DNA of 36,913 nt, from the NCBI GenBank assembly GCA_002351705.1, contig DEHC01000047.1, positions 1 to 36,913 of the forward strand. The letters run 5' to 3'. This document shows positions 1 to 8,561 of this stretch, piece after piece. How positions within the stretch are numbered: position 1 is the first letter of the stretch; the number at the start of each line of letters is the position of its first letter. The stretch is from Gammaproteobacteria bacterium UBA2810 (GTDB lineage: Bacteria > Pseudomonadota > Gammaproteobacteria > Enterobacterales > Succinivibrionaceae). The notes below the pieces were generated by a model. It made no database searches. It saw only the letters and a program-made list of their open reading frames with translations, and was not told the origin of the DNA. The position numbers and the translations under genes were made by a program.

Positions 1-32
1 GTCCTTGTTAGCCATTACAACCCCGTTTTCTT

Positions 33-72
33 GTGTGACTATAATTATAATATGGTCACACGAGAAAAGCAA
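33..72 (-). promoter_or_regulatory. Promoter with overlapping palindromic operator, reading off the left edge
   Basis: On the minus strand a -35-like TTGCTT (72-67) is separated by exactly 17 nt from a perfect TATAAT (49-44). The -10 box lies inside an inverted repeat with 7-bp arms, GTGTGAC (33-39) and GTCACAC (55-61), whose arm centres are 22 bp apart. The site sits just beyond the terminator of the lipoprotein gene, so it probably starts the next minus-strand gene outside the window. The palindrome over the -10 box suggests repression. The arms resemble CRP half-sites, but the spacing is too long for CRP. Confidence 0.5.
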
Positions 73-73
73 C

Positions 74-100
74 AAAAAACCGGCCTTCTAAGCCGGTTTT
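74..100 (-). terminator. Rho-independent terminator of the lipoprotein gene
   Basis: A 9-bp stem AAAACCGGC / GCCGGTTTT (76-84 with 92-100) has a 7-nt loop. Read on the minus strand it ends in a T-rich tract (TTTTTTG), as an intrinsic terminator should. It lies 43 bp past the stop of the 143-1228 gene. Confidence 0.75.
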
Positions 101-142
101 CAGCTGTTTTTGATGGTATTCTATGTGACTATAAAACGAGAT

Positions 143-1228
143 TTAGGTATCAGAGCTGCTGCTGTCACCCGCGTCTGATCTCACGCTGGAGCCAGAACCC
201 GTACCCGTACCCGTGCCCGCGCCCTGTGCGCCGCTGTCCTCAGCGGGCACGGCACTGTTGCTGCTGTCAGGTCCAAAAAGTTTAGACCTGTATTCGTCAT
301 CGCTCATAATCGGAGTTTCAGCCATCATCTCGCTCAGGTTAGGCCGTGCACAGAATCCATTCTTAAAGAAGCTAGCAGACATTATCGCGTTCTGCCCCTG
401 CTTCTCGGTCATTTTTGAAATTTTGGCTGCGCCCCAACGTCCATCTTCCCCGGCAAGCCACACCCAGCTTCTGGGATACATATTGAGGTGAAAGTAATAT
501 ATTTTGCCTGCTTCCAGATTCAGCTTTGCATTGGAATAGCCCGAGGACAGGTAGTGAATGCCTGGCTCTACCTCAAGCCTGTAAAAGGCTCCCGGACGCA
601 GCAGGCCAAAGCATTTCCCGTCAAGGTAAGCAGGCTTGAGCTTGCCCTCACTCATCATTGCCATTGCATCAAGAATCATATTATTGCGCCAAAGAAAGAC
701 AACGGCCTTGTAAGGAAGCGGCTCGAACCGTTTTGCCTCTGCCTCCTCGTAGATGCTGCCCATCACATCGTATTCTTTATCAGATAATTGCCTGGGCTGC
801 CAGTCAGGATTGGTCATTACCCAGCCGATTGAAGTCATAAGCCTCTTGGCCGTCGAATTATCACCTCTCTGTCCAAGGCCATTCTGACGCCTTGCTGATG
901 AGTCTATCGCCTCAACACTGTACGAGCCCTGATCCAAATTATAAGAAACACGGAGCTTTACCCAGTCATCCTTGCCTTGAATGACTTTAAGGTCTACCCG
1001 GCCAGGTGACGCTGATAAATCAGTATAGTTAAACCGGCTTCTCGAGGCAGCCCTCGCAACAGCAGGCATAAAAACGTCCACGTTCTCTTTATTTTTATTG
1101 ACCTGCGCAATAATCGGGCCACGATAGACCTGAGGAGCCTCTGCAGTTGACTTGCATCCGCTCATGAGAAGAGCCGCCGCAGCCAGGGTTACTCCTGCGC
1201 TGAGGAGTTTTTTTGACAATCTGATCAT
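143..1228 (-). CDS. Outer-membrane lipoprotein with DUF2846-like domain
   Basis: The 361-residue product begins with a lipoprotein signal peptide: basic MIRLSKK, a hydrophobic Ala/Leu stretch, and lipobox LMSG-C with Cys25. Lys at +2 does not match the Asp inner-membrane retention signal, so outer-membrane sorting is likely. Residues from about 175 to 265 (AVVFLWRNN through LDGKCFG, LEVEPGIHYLSS, LEAGKIYYFHL) resemble the beta-sandwich DUF2846 family found in many small lipoproteins; this is a family-level resemblance only. The C-terminal 45 residues are Ser/Gly/Asp-rich with a GTGTGTG run encoded by hexanucleotide repeats, and are probably disordered. A TATAAT on the minus strand at 1277-1272, with only a weak -35, could be its promoter. 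It ends at its own terminator, so it appears monocistronic. Function unknown. Confidence 0.85.
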   Translation of the reverse strand: MIRLSKKLLSAGVTLAAAALLMSGCKSTAEAPQVYRGPIIAQVNKNKENVDVFMPAVARAASRSRFNYTDLSASPGRVDLKVIQGKDDWVKLRVSYNLDQGSYSVEAIDSSARRQNGLGQRGDNSTAKRLMTSIGWVMTNPDWQPRQLSDKEYDVMGSIYEEAEAKRFEPLPYKAVVFLWRNNMILDAMAMMSEGKLKPAYLDGKCFGLLRPGAFYRLEVEPGIHYLSSGYSNAKLNLEAGKIYYFHLNMYPRSWVWLAGEDGRWGAAKISKMTEKQGQNAIMSASFFKNGFCARPNLSEMMAETPIMSDDEYRSKLFGPDSSNSAVPAEDSGAQGAGTGTGTGSGSSVRSDAGDSSSSDT

Positions 1229-1358
1229 GCTTTAACCTGCCATTTTGCCTGCTTAATATGATACATATGGCATTATAGCCAGCATCTCCGGCAGATGATG
1301 GAACATAACCCACACTTGCGGCAAAAGAACTGACACATTGGTCATACAGCACAGTTTT

Positions 1359-1409
1359 CCGCAGACGCGCATGTCCCAGTGAGATTTTTCATTTCAGGCG
1401 CGCCTGCGG
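1359..1409 (-). terminator. Long-loop hairpin past the APE operon, possible terminator
   Basis: An 11-bp stem with one G-T pair is formed by CCGCAGACGCG (1359-1369) and CGCGCCTGCGG (1399-1409), with a 29-nt loop. It lies 60 bp past the last gene of the APE block. On the minus strand it is followed by A-rich sequence rather than a T-run, so it is not a canonical intrinsic terminator. The rest of 1229-1468 shows only the lipoprotein promoter candidate. Confidence 0.25.
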
Positions 1410-1468
1410 AGGAGCCTGTCCATCTCCCAATTCCTGCCCGGCTCCTTCCAAAAGCGCCTCAGCCCATC

Positions 1469-2215
1469 TCAGCGCCTTATCCCGAGGAGCCTCAGGAGCC
1501 CTGAGAGGCACTTTTCGTAAATGAGCCTCGTGTGCATCCAGGATATCCTGACGTTGTCCCTGAACACGTCAAAGTTGCTGACGCCGTTTTCAATGTACCT
1601 GACCTTCACAGGAACAGGTACATCCTTCACGCCCGCCCAGCATAGCCTCACGAAAATCTCCGTGTCAAAGTCCATCCTCGCGCCGAGCCGGTGCTTCCCG
1701 CATATCTCCAGCGTCTCCTTCAGGGGATAGAGCCTGAGCCCGCACATCGTGTCGATAATCGCCCACCGGCCGAGCTCGACCGCCACCCAGAAGTGGGTGA
1801 TGTACCTTGAGACAAAGCGGAGCCTGTTGACCGACCTGTCATATACCGGGACGCCGTAGACAAGGCTCCCGGGGGACTTCTCTGACGCGGCAAGGACATC
1901 CGCAATGCCTCCCGTGTCGATCTGACCGTCAGCGTCGATCTGCACCGCGTATGTGAAGCCGAGCTCCGCCGCCTTCTGGAATCCCCTTATTACGCTTGCG
2001 CCCTTCCCCATGTTCTCTTCATTGCGGAGAATCATTACGCTCTCTGATGCTGCCGCGGCAAGTTTTGCACTCTCCTCCGGGGCGTTCCCGTCATCAACCG
2101 CGATGACGAGCATCCCGCGGGCCCGGAGGCTCTCGAGGCTCTCCAGAAGCGGCTCCACGTGCCTGTAGCACGGCACGATGAGGCAGGCATCCTTCCTAAG
2201 CTCTTTCCCAGCCAT
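1469..2215 (-). CDS. GT2 family glycosyltransferase of the APE cluster
   Basis: A 248-residue GT-A fold glycosyltransferase of family 2, related to dolichol-phosphate-mannose synthase-like proteins. The sugar-nucleotide site is visible: CLIVPCYRH near the N-terminus, VIAVDDG, then the metal-binding AVQIDADGQID. A later IDTMCGLRLYPL segment is typical of this subgroup. No membrane helices are evident. I chose ATG 2215 because GGGAGAG precedes it and it avoids overlap with the ligase stop at 2232; the open frame extends to 2248. Last gene of the block. In known APE clusters a GT2-like gene is thought to help attach the polyene to its lipid anchor; the sugar used here cannot be read from the sequence. 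Confidence 0.85.
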   Translation of the reverse strand: MAGKELRKDACLIVPCYRHVEPLLESLESLRARGMLVIAVDDGNAPEESAKLAAAASESVMILRNEENMGKGASVIRGFQKAAELGFTYAVQIDADGQIDTGGIADVLAASEKSPGSLVYGVPVYDRSVNRLRFVSRYITHFWVAVELGRWAIIDTMCGLRLYPLKETLEICGKHRLGARMDFDTEIFVRLCWAGVKDVPVPVKVRYIENGVSNFDVFRDNVRISWMHTRLIYEKCLSGLLRLLGIRR

Positions 2216-2231
2216 CAGTCTCTCCCGGCGC

Positions 2232-3602
2232 TCAGTCCTTTCCCTCAAAGAGCCCCAGCACCCACTCTCTCGGCACCTTGCTCATCGCATTCTCCTCGAT
2301 CCTCTCCACAATCCTGAGGTATCTCGGGCGCTCAATCGGCGAGAGTTTTCCTGAAGAGCGCTCCCGGAGCGAGATGAGGATTCTGCCGGACGTCATTCCC
2401 TCTGTCTCACGGAGCCCGGCGGGCGAGAGGACCACGGCGCAGCCGATGCCCTCCCGCTCCCTATGTCGCACGTCAACAGCCGCGACGGCGCCTATCCATG
2501 GATCGCTCATGAGCGCCCCCTCCACCTTGTTGAGCGAGACCAGGGTGTCCTCGATTTTCACCTCGCGGCCGATCCTCCCGCGGAGGACAAAGGTGCCGTC
2601 GTCATTGAACGAGACATAGTCCCCGCAGAGCATGTCACGCCCGTCGTGCACCGGATCGCGGTCAACATGCAGGCGTCCCTCAGCATCCGCGTAAAGGTGA
2701 TACTCCGGAAGCGGGATCCAGGGCTTATCCGGTGCGTCATCAAGCCTGGTCGCTATTACTCCGGTCTCGGTGCTCCCGTAAACGTCCAGAGCCGGAACGC
2801 CGAGCACTTTCACCGAGAGCTCCATCGCCTCAGGAGTCATCCTCCCGCCTGCCGCCATGACATGCGCGCACGGAGCCTTCCGCCCCTCGGGATCGAGCCT
2901 TTTTATGAACGAGGGAGAGGTGACGAGAAGCGCCCCCTCCGGGATCCTGCCGAACTCCCCCTGCGATGCTACCGCGCGCGGGCAGGAGACCGAGAGCGTG
3001 AGGAGGGGGAGCATGACCCTGCTCGTAAGGCCGTAGCCGTGTCGGCAGGGAACAGTCGCGAACACCCTTCTGCCCCTCCCGTAGCACGTGCTTACCCCGG
3101 GGTACTCCCCGGCAGCACGGAGGATAAGCTCGCGTGCGGTTTTATTGTCCTCCTTCGGGGTCCCGGTGGATCCCGAGGTGAAGAGCGTGCAGCGCGCGCT
3201 CCTCTCATCGAAGGCGCGCGGCCTGCAGCCCGTCCTGGAGGCGAGGCTGTCAATCCGGAGCATTTTCTTTCCCCGGAGGAATGACAGATCAATGCTGCCG
3301 TCAGAGAGCACCGCCTCAAAATGATCCCCTACAAGCGTGAAATGGCTCCGGTCGAAGGAGTTCGGCAGGAACACACGGACTCCCGCCATGAAGCAGCCGG
3401 CAAGCGACTCGAGGAGGCGCCTCTGATCATCGGTGCACACTGCCGCAGTCCTGACGCCGGCCTCCTTAAGGCCCGCTGATACTGAGGCAGCTCTGCACCT
3501 CAGATCCGAAAGGCGGTACTCCCCGTCATCCGCGGCTGCGATGACCGCATCCCCGTTCTCAGCGTCAGTGAGGAGATCGCTCCAGCTCCTGTACTCAAGC
3601 AT
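2232..3602 (-). CDS. ApeH-like aryl-AMP ligase / acyl-ACP synthetase
   Basis: A 456-residue member of the ANL adenylating enzymes. The P-loop is TLFTSGSTGTPKE (about residues 138-150), the A5 motif is DVYGSTETG, the hinge region is FNDDGTFVLRGR, and a C-terminal MSKVPRE supplies the likely A10 lysine. In APE clusters the ApeH enzyme activates an aromatic acid, 4-hydroxybenzoate in the characterised case, and loads it on an ACP as the starter unit. It is slightly shorter than typical 500-residue ligases. Its ATG shares one base with the upstream ketoreductase stop (TGATG), so the two are probably translationally coupled. The aromatic substrate is inferred from context only. Confidence 0.85.
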   Translation of the reverse strand: MLEYRSWSDLLTDAENGDAVIAAADDGEYRLSDLRCRAASVSAGLKEAGVRTAAVCTDDQRRLLESLAGCFMAGVRVFLPNSFDRSHFTLVGDHFEAVLSDGSIDLSFLRGKKMLRIDSLASRTGCRPRAFDERSARCTLFTSGSTGTPKEDNKTARELILRAAGEYPGVSTCYGRGRRVFATVPCRHGYGLTSRVMLPLLTLSVSCPRAVASQGEFGRIPEGALLVTSPSFIKRLDPEGRKAPCAHVMAAGGRMTPEAMELSVKVLGVPALDVYGSTETGVIATRLDDAPDKPWIPLPEYHLYADAEGRLHVDRDPVHDGRDMLCGDYVSFNDDGTFVLRGRIGREVKIEDTLVSLNKVEGALMSDPWIGAVAAVDVRHREREGIGCAVVLSPAGLRETEGMTSGRILISLRERSSGKLSPIERPRYLRIVERIEENAMSKVPREWVLGLFEGKD

Positions 3603-4327
3603 CAGATCATCCCGCCGTTTACGTTTATGACCTGCCTCGTCACGTACGCCGCCTCCTCGGAGAAGAGGAACGCAATGCAGCCAGCGACCTCGGAGGGCTT
3701 CCCTGCGCGGCGCATCGGGATCATGGGCAGGGCCTGCTCGAGGATTTCAGGGCTCACCATGCCGGTGTCGATGCAGCCGGGGGCGACGGCGTTCACCGTG
3801 ATGCCGCGCTTCGCAAGCTCCAGGGAGAGCGCCTTGCAGGCCGCGATGAGGCCGCCCTTCGAGGCTGAGTAGTTGACCTGCCCGCGGTTGCCGGCGACGC
3901 CGGAGACCGAGGAGACCGCGACGATGCGGCCGCCGTCCCTGAGCCTGATCATGGGCATAACGCAGGGGTTCACCACGTTGTAGAAGCCGGAGAGGTTGGT
4001 GTTTATCACCAGATCCCAGTCATCGCCGCCCATCGCGGGGAACGGTGCGTCCCTGATGACGCCTGCATTGGAGACGATACCCCAGAATGCTCCGCTTTTC
4101 TCCATGGAGCACTCAAGAGCCTCACGGGCGGCATTCCGGTCCGACACGTCAAACCGGAGGATTTCAGCGGAGCGGCCCTTTGCCCTGACCGCCTCCGCGG
4201 TCTCCTCAGCCCCTTTCAGGTTGCTCCTGCAATGCACGGCAATGTCAAAGCCCGCATCAGCGAGTCGGAGCGCAGCCGCTCTTCCGATGCCGCGGTCAGC
4301 TCCTGTAACAAGCACTCTTCTGGCCAT
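3602..4327 (-). CDS. 3-oxoacyl-ACP reductase (FabG-like, ApeQ type)
   Basis: A 241-residue classical short-chain dehydrogenase. The nucleotide-binding motif is GADRGIG near residue 10, NAG(V) follows at about residue 88, and the catalytic Ser and YxxxK are in VAVSSVSG and YSASKGG. It would use NADPH to reduce the beta-keto group after each chain extension. I start it at ATG 4327 rather than the upstream TTG at 4333 because AAGGAA lies seven bases ahead of that ATG. It sits between a ketosynthase and the aryl ligase, where APE clusters carry their dedicated reductase. All expected catalytic residues are present. Confidence 0.9.
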   Translation of the reverse strand: MARRVLVTGADRGIGRAAALRLADAGFDIAVHCRSNLKGAEETAEAVRAKGRSAEILRFDVSDRNAAREALECSMEKSGAFWGIVSNAGVIRDAPFPAMGGDDWDLVINTNLSGFYNVVNPCVMPMIRLRDGGRIVAVSSVSGVAGNRGQVNYSASKGGLIAACKALSLELAKRGITVNAVAPGCIDTGMVSPEILEQALPMIPMRRAGKPSEVAGCIAFLFSEEAAYVTRQVINVNGGMI

Positions 4328-4338
4328 TTTCAAGTTCC

Positions 4339-5544
4339 TTATTTTTTATGTGTTCCGATAATGATCGATGCATTGTTGCCGCCGAACGCGTAGGAGCCCG
4401 AGAGCGCGTATTTTCCGCTGCACCGGAGCCCCGGCTGCGTCACAAGGCAGAACTCCGGCAGCTCCGGATCAACATCCCCGTCAGCGTACGGAAGAGCCGG
4501 GATCGGGATTTCATCCTCAATCACGAGCGCCGAGAGCATCACTCCCATCGCGCCGGCGGCGCTCAGGGTGTGCCCGGTAAAGTATTTCGGCGCGAAGGCG
4601 GGGACCTCCGGCAGCAGATCGTGCATCAGCCTGCTCTCCATCTGATCATTTGCGATAGTGCCGGTGCCGTGAAGCGCGGCGCAGCTTATGTCGGAGAGCC
4701 CAATCCCGGCGCGCCTCACTGCCTCGCGCACCGCATCCTTCTGCGGCCCGGCGTCAGGCGCCGGCGCGGAGATGCTGAAGCCGTCAGCGGTTGCGCCGAA
4801 CCCGGCGAGGAAGAGATCCGAGTGAAGGAGCGGCTCCTTCGTTACAACCGTGAGGACAGCGGCCTCACCGATGTTTATCCCCTGCCGCCTCCGGTGAAAC
4901 GGGAGGCACCTCTCAGGCGAGAGCACGCCGAGGGACCTGAAGCCCGCTGCCGTCACATGCGAGATCACGCTTACCCCGCCGGCGATCACCGCGTCAGCAG
5001 CTCCGGCCTCAATGAGCCCCGCTGCGGAGATGAGAGCCCGGGCTGATGAGGTGCATGCAGTAGCTGCTGACCAGCAGGGGCCTCCGATTTCAAGCGTGTC
5101 ACGGGCATAGTCAGACATGCAGGCGACATCGGAGAGGGAGAAGTCAAAGCCTTCATCAGGCGATTTCCCTTCCTCTAGGCTCTTCTCGGCCTCGTTGAGC
5201 GAGGCGGTGGAGGTCCCGATGACGCAGGCGGTCCTGTCCTTCCCGAAACGGGTGAAGGCGGCGTCAAGCTCCGGAGCGAGCTCCGCCATGGCGTGTCGGA
5301 GAAGGACGATGCTCCTGCTCTCGGACTGCAGTCTCTCAGCGCCCAGGAGCCTGAAATAGTCCTCTCCCGAGGCGTCGAAGCGGCTGATGTCAGCCTCCCT
5401 GAGAGAGTCCGGGCTTATCCCGGGGAAGCTCAGGTCATGCGCCCAGCCTGGAGCGCACCCCTTGCTCCTCAGTGACTCAATGGTCTCCGCGAGACTGGAG
5501 CCAAGGCAGCTCACCGTGCCGAATCCGTTAATCGCCAGCATCAT
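4339..5544 (-). CDS. Beta-ketoacyl-ACP synthase of the APE cluster (ApeR-like position)
   Basis: A 401-residue KAS II-type condensing enzyme. The catalytic triad is intact: Cys in ATACTSSARA, His in ALHGTGTIAND and His in FTGHTLSAAGAMG. The open frame runs upstream to 5679, but homologous proteins begin at the MMLAINGFG segment, so ATG 5544 is the likely start; it overlaps the previous gene by 17 bp. The tail FGGNNASIIIG is the usual KAS C-terminus. It sits directly upstream of the ketoreductase, the position of ApeR in enteric clusters. It differs from the other ketosynthase in the window (7114-8337) and is probably a separate elongation enzyme. Confidence 0.88.
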   Translation of the reverse strand: MMLAINGFGTVSCLGSSLAETIESLRSKGCAPGWAHDLSFPGISPDSLREADISRFDASGEDYFRLLGAERLQSESRSIVLLRHAMAELAPELDAAFTRFGKDRTACVIGTSTASLNEAEKSLEEGKSPDEGFDFSLSDVACMSDYARDTLEIGGPCWSAATACTSSARALISAAGLIEAGAADAVIAGGVSVISHVTAAGFRSLGVLSPERCLPFHRRRQGINIGEAAVLTVVTKEPLLHSDLFLAGFGATADGFSISAPAPDAGPQKDAVREAVRRAGIGLSDISCAALHGTGTIANDQMESRLMHDLLPEVPAFAPKYFTGHTLSAAGAMGVMLSALVIEDEIPIPALPYADGDVDPELPEFCLVTQPGLRCSGKYALSGSYAFGGNNASIIIGTHKK

Positions 5545-6463
5545 CTCTCCAGAAATCATAGAAGTTGAACCAGTCGTAGGGAGCCTCGAGGATAAGCCTC
5601 TCAAGCTCCCGGCAGTAAATCTGCGCGCAGCGCTCCGCTTCAGCTGCACGGCATTTCCGGTCGGGTGAGAGCATGCCAATCTCCTTGAGGTAGACCGAGT
5701 ATGACTTCCCGTCCCTCACGGCGTGGAGGAGAAAGACCGGCAGGCGGAACACCGATGCCACAATCCACGGCGAGGCGGGGAGGAGCACCTCTCCGCCGAG
5801 GAGCTCAGCCCGCACGGTCCTCCTGCTTTTCTCGCTCGTGAGCCGGTCTGCCATCATGGCAAACCACTCGCCTTTCACGATGGCATCCCCCAGGAAGGCG
5901 GACATTACGGAGTCCTCGTCATCGGCCTCCACCACATGCACGGCCGCCTCGGAGTTGGTGCTCCTTATAATCTGCGCCATTTTCCTGCTGTTCCGGGAGT
6001 CCATCAGCACGTTGACAGTAACCCTGAGCCTCCGCGTGTTGAAGGCGCGGAGGATCTCGGTGTTGCCAAGGTGGGAGCTGAGAAGCAGCACGCTTTTCCC
6101 CTCGCGCGAGAGCCCGGCAAGGCGGTCGAAAGCGCCGTCGCGGTAGTCCGCCTCGGACCTGGTCATCTCGCCGCCCCACGCGAGGATCCTCTCGGCGATG
6201 GCATGTCCGAAGCGCTCGAAATGCGAAAGCGTATTGAGGCGGAGATGCCCTTTTCCTGACTTTTCCGCGAACCTCTCCACCCGGTCAAGGTAATCCCTGG
6301 AGATTTTCCTCGCCCGCCTGTTGAAGAGCCAGTAGGCGGCTATGACCCACCAGGTGATGAAGCTGCCGGCACGGCGACCGAGGATCCGGTATCCCGCGGC
6401 AAGGATGCGTACGCCGGCGGGGAAGGTCTCCTCGCGCCTGTCGCGCCAGAAAAGTCTTTTCAT
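5528..6463 (-). CDS. LpxL/HtrB-like lysophospholipid acyltransferase, copy 1
   Basis: A 311-residue LPLAT-superfamily protein like the lipid A late acyltransferases. The catalytic HX4E motif is HLGNTE in SVLLLSSHLGNTE (about residue 131). The N-terminus has a hydrophobic segment (SFITWWVIAAYWLF) that would hold it at the cytoplasmic face of the inner membrane. The C-terminal DWFNFYDFW motif is shared with the two other LPLATs in this cluster and marks the APE-type subgroup. It is clearly more diverged than the other two are from each other. Likely role: transfer of an acyl or polyene chain to a lipid acceptor. It overlaps the next ketosynthase by 17 bp. Confidence 0.85.
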   Translation of the reverse strand: MKRLFWRDRREETFPAGVRILAAGYRILGRRAGSFITWWVIAAYWLFNRRARKISRDYLDRVERFAEKSGKGHLRLNTLSHFERFGHAIAERILAWGGEMTRSEADYRDGAFDRLAGLSREGKSVLLLSSHLGNTEILRAFNTRRLRVTVNVLMDSRNSRKMAQIIRSTNSEAAVHVVEADDEDSVMSAFLGDAIVKGEWFAMMADRLTSEKSRRTVRAELLGGEVLLPASPWIVASVFRLPVFLLHAVRDGKSYSVYLKEIGMLSPDRKCRAAEAERCAQIYCRELERLILEAPYDWFNFYDFWRDDAGD

Positions 6464-6550
6464 AGGATAGCATCAGGAAAAATCATGACAGATTGCATCA
6501 TACTATCAATTCCGCGGCTTTTACAGCCCGCAGCCGGTAAAGAAGCCCGA

Positions 6551-7117
6551 TCATATCCTCTCCCGCCTCCTGAGCCAGATCCTCACGGCAAACTCGCAGG
6601 CGAACATGCAGCCTATGAGGATATACGAGATGAGCCCGTTCCATAAGGCCCAGGCCCTGTCTGACATGAAGCATGTCGAGAGGGCAACGGAGCCGTTCAG
6701 CACGAAGAAGACGCACCAGGCCTCAGTTACGCGCCTGCAGTAGAGCCTGAAGAAGTCCGTGCGCTGCTCCTCGGGGACCCTGAGCTCCGCGAGCCTCTGC
6801 ACGGCGCACTTCTCTCCCGTAAGGGAGAGGCCGAAGAGCGCCAGGAGCGAGAGGCTCACAAACACCGGATAGAGCTTCGCGGGAAGCGCGCTGCCGCTGA
6901 GGGTAAAGGCCGCGGCCGCCGCGGACATGACGATGAGGAGGAACAGGGCGGCGGGGCTCTTGCGGACTCCGCAGATGACCAGGCGCAGGAGCATGAGCCC
7001 CGCCATAGTCCAGAGGACCGCTCCGGCCATCCCGTTCCGGAGAGCCCACCAGAGCGCTAGCGGATAGCACGCCGTTGCGGCAGTGAGCGCTATGCCGGCG
7101 GCAGCCCTGAGACTCAT
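6551..7117 (-). CDS. COG4648-like inner-membrane protein (ApeG-like)
   Basis: A 188-residue polytopic protein with about six hydrophobic segments, for example AGIALTAATACYPLALWWAL, AALFLLIVMSAAAAAFTL and PVFVSLSLLALFGLSL. The segment LYCRRVTEAWCVFFVLNGSV and the arrangement of charged residues match my recollection of COG4648 proteins, which accompany APE clusters. The start codon overlaps the upstream ketosynthase stop as ATGA (7117-7114), so it is probably translationally coupled. The biochemical role of this family is unknown. Confidence 0.75.
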   Translation of the reverse strand: MSLRAAAGIALTAATACYPLALWWALRNGMAGAVLWTMAGLMLLRLVICGVRKSPAALFLLIVMSAAAAAFTLSGSALPAKLYPVFVSLSLLALFGLSLTGEKCAVQRLAELRVPEEQRTDFFRLYCRRVTEAWCVFFVLNGSVALSTCFMSDRAWALWNGLISYILIGCMFACEFAVRIWLRRRERI

Positions 7118-8337
7118 AATTTCCTGAGTATAAGCGAAGTGTTCACGCCGCCGAAGGCGAAGTTGTTGACCATGACGAACTCGGCGTCAGCTGATCTTCC
7201 CTCTCCCGTGATGTAGTCAAGGCCGCCGCATCTAGGATCAGGATCCGTGAGGTTGAGGTTGGGAGCAAGCCAGCCATCCCTCTGCATGAGGATCGAGTAG
7301 ACAGTCTCGAGCGCTCCGGCGGCGCCGAGCGTGTGCCCCATATAGGACTTGATGGCGGAGAAAGGGACCTTATCGCCGAACACCCGCGCCGTTGCCTGCG
7401 ACTCCGCGATGTCGCCGAGCTCGGTCCCGGTGCCGTGCCCGTTCACATAGCCGATGTCCGAGGGCGAGAGGCCGGCATCAAGAAGGGCCTTGCGCATGCA
7501 GCGCTCCATGCCGTCGGCGCTCGGAGCCGTAATGTGGGTCGCATCGGAGGTCGAGGCAAAGCCAGCGACCTCGGCGCAGATTCTCGCGCCCCTTGCCCTT
7601 GCGCTCTCATACTCCTCGAGTATGACGGTGCCGGCGCCCTCGCCGACGACAATGCCGTCGCGGCTCCGGTCAAAGGGCCTCGGGGCAAGCGATGGATCCT
7701 CCGCGCGGCTTGTCTGGAAGAGCGCGTCGAACACCCCGACCGAGAACGGAGAGAACTCCTCGGCTCCGCCGCAGAGCATCACCTTCTCCCGCCCGAGGAG
7801 CATCATGTCGCGCCCGTAGCCTATCGCCATGGAGCCGGAGGCGCAGGCGACCGAGGTCGGGACAATCTGCCCGGTGATGCCGAAGAATATCGAGAGGTTC
7901 ACGGGGACCGTGTGGGGCATCATGGTGACATAGGTCGAGCCCTTGAGGTAGACCACATCCTTGTTGGACTCAAAGCCCGCAACATCGCTGAACGCCATGG
8001 CCGAGCCTCCGGAGCTACCGTAGGCAATTCCGGTGTCACCCGAGGTGAGCACCGGGTCATCAAGAAGCCCCGCGTCCCTGAGCGCATCCTCGCTCGCCGC
8101 TGCCGCAAGTACTCCGATGCGCCCCATGGTGCGGGTCTTCTTCCTGGGATAGTCAGGGAGCGCCTCATGCACCACGGCGCCCAGGCGTGTGTTGAAGTTC
8201 CGGTACCCGCCCAGCACGCTGTCCTGCGCCTCAACCCTGTTCCTAAGGCTCCTCATGGCAGAGATCGCCTTCTCCATGGTGTTCCCGAGCGGTGACCAGG
8301 CGCCCATGCCGGTAATCACGATTCTTTTTCTGTCCAT
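7114..8337 (-). CDS. FabF-like beta-ketoacyl-ACP synthase (ApeO-like)
   Basis: A 407-residue KAS II enzyme starting MDRKRIVITGMGAWSPLG. The catalytic Cys is in SVACASGSMAIGYG and the two His are in NGHGTGTELGD and KSYMGHTLGAAG. The C-terminus FAFGGVNTSLIL is typical. It has a complete catalytic set, whereas the ketosynthase-like protein at 9874-10569 is only a partial domain and may partner it as a chain-length-factor-like subunit, as described for ApeO:ApeC. It follows the ACP gene after a 224-bp gap that carries a run of nine C (8457-8465) and no gene I can support. Confidence 0.9.
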   Translation of the reverse strand: MDRKRIVITGMGAWSPLGNTMEKAISAMRSLRNRVEAQDSVLGGYRNFNTRLGAVVHEALPDYPRKKTRTMGRIGVLAAAASEDALRDAGLLDDPVLTSGDTGIAYGSSGGSAMAFSDVAGFESNKDVVYLKGSTYVTMMPHTVPVNLSIFFGITGQIVPTSVACASGSMAIGYGRDMMLLGREKVMLCGGAEEFSPFSVGVFDALFQTSRAEDPSLAPRPFDRSRDGIVVGEGAGTVILEEYESARARGARICAEVAGFASTSDATHITAPSADGMERCMRKALLDAGLSPSDIGYVNGHGTGTELGDIAESQATARVFGDKVPFSAIKSYMGHTLGAAGALETVYSILMQRDGWLAPNLNLTDPDPRCGGLDYITGEGRSADAEFVMVNNFAFGGVNTSLILRKL

Positions 8338-8561
8338 AATGACACCTTCGATGCATGAATAGCCTGATTATAGCCGTTCGGCCGGCCGTCCCGCCCCATG
8401 TACGCCATTCTGAGGCTTCCGGCCTGAGGAAAGAAGAAGGGTACAGGCCCGGCCCTCCCCCCCCCTTCAGCCGGGGAAAAGCAGAGCCGCCGGTCCGATT
8501 TGTGCTCCGGCGGGACGGGAGCAAAGGAGCAGTGGCTGCCGGGCCGGATGAGAAGCGGGAC

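Noticed and set aside
7333..8295. A 320-codon plus-strand frame across the FabF-like ketosynthase
   Set aside because: Antisense shadow caused by high GC at third codon positions; the minus-strand protein has all catalytic motifs.
8457..8465. Run of nine C between the ACP and ketosynthase genes, considered as a phase-variation tract
   Set aside because: It lies outside any coding frame or promoter spacer that I can define, so there is no evidence of a switching effect.
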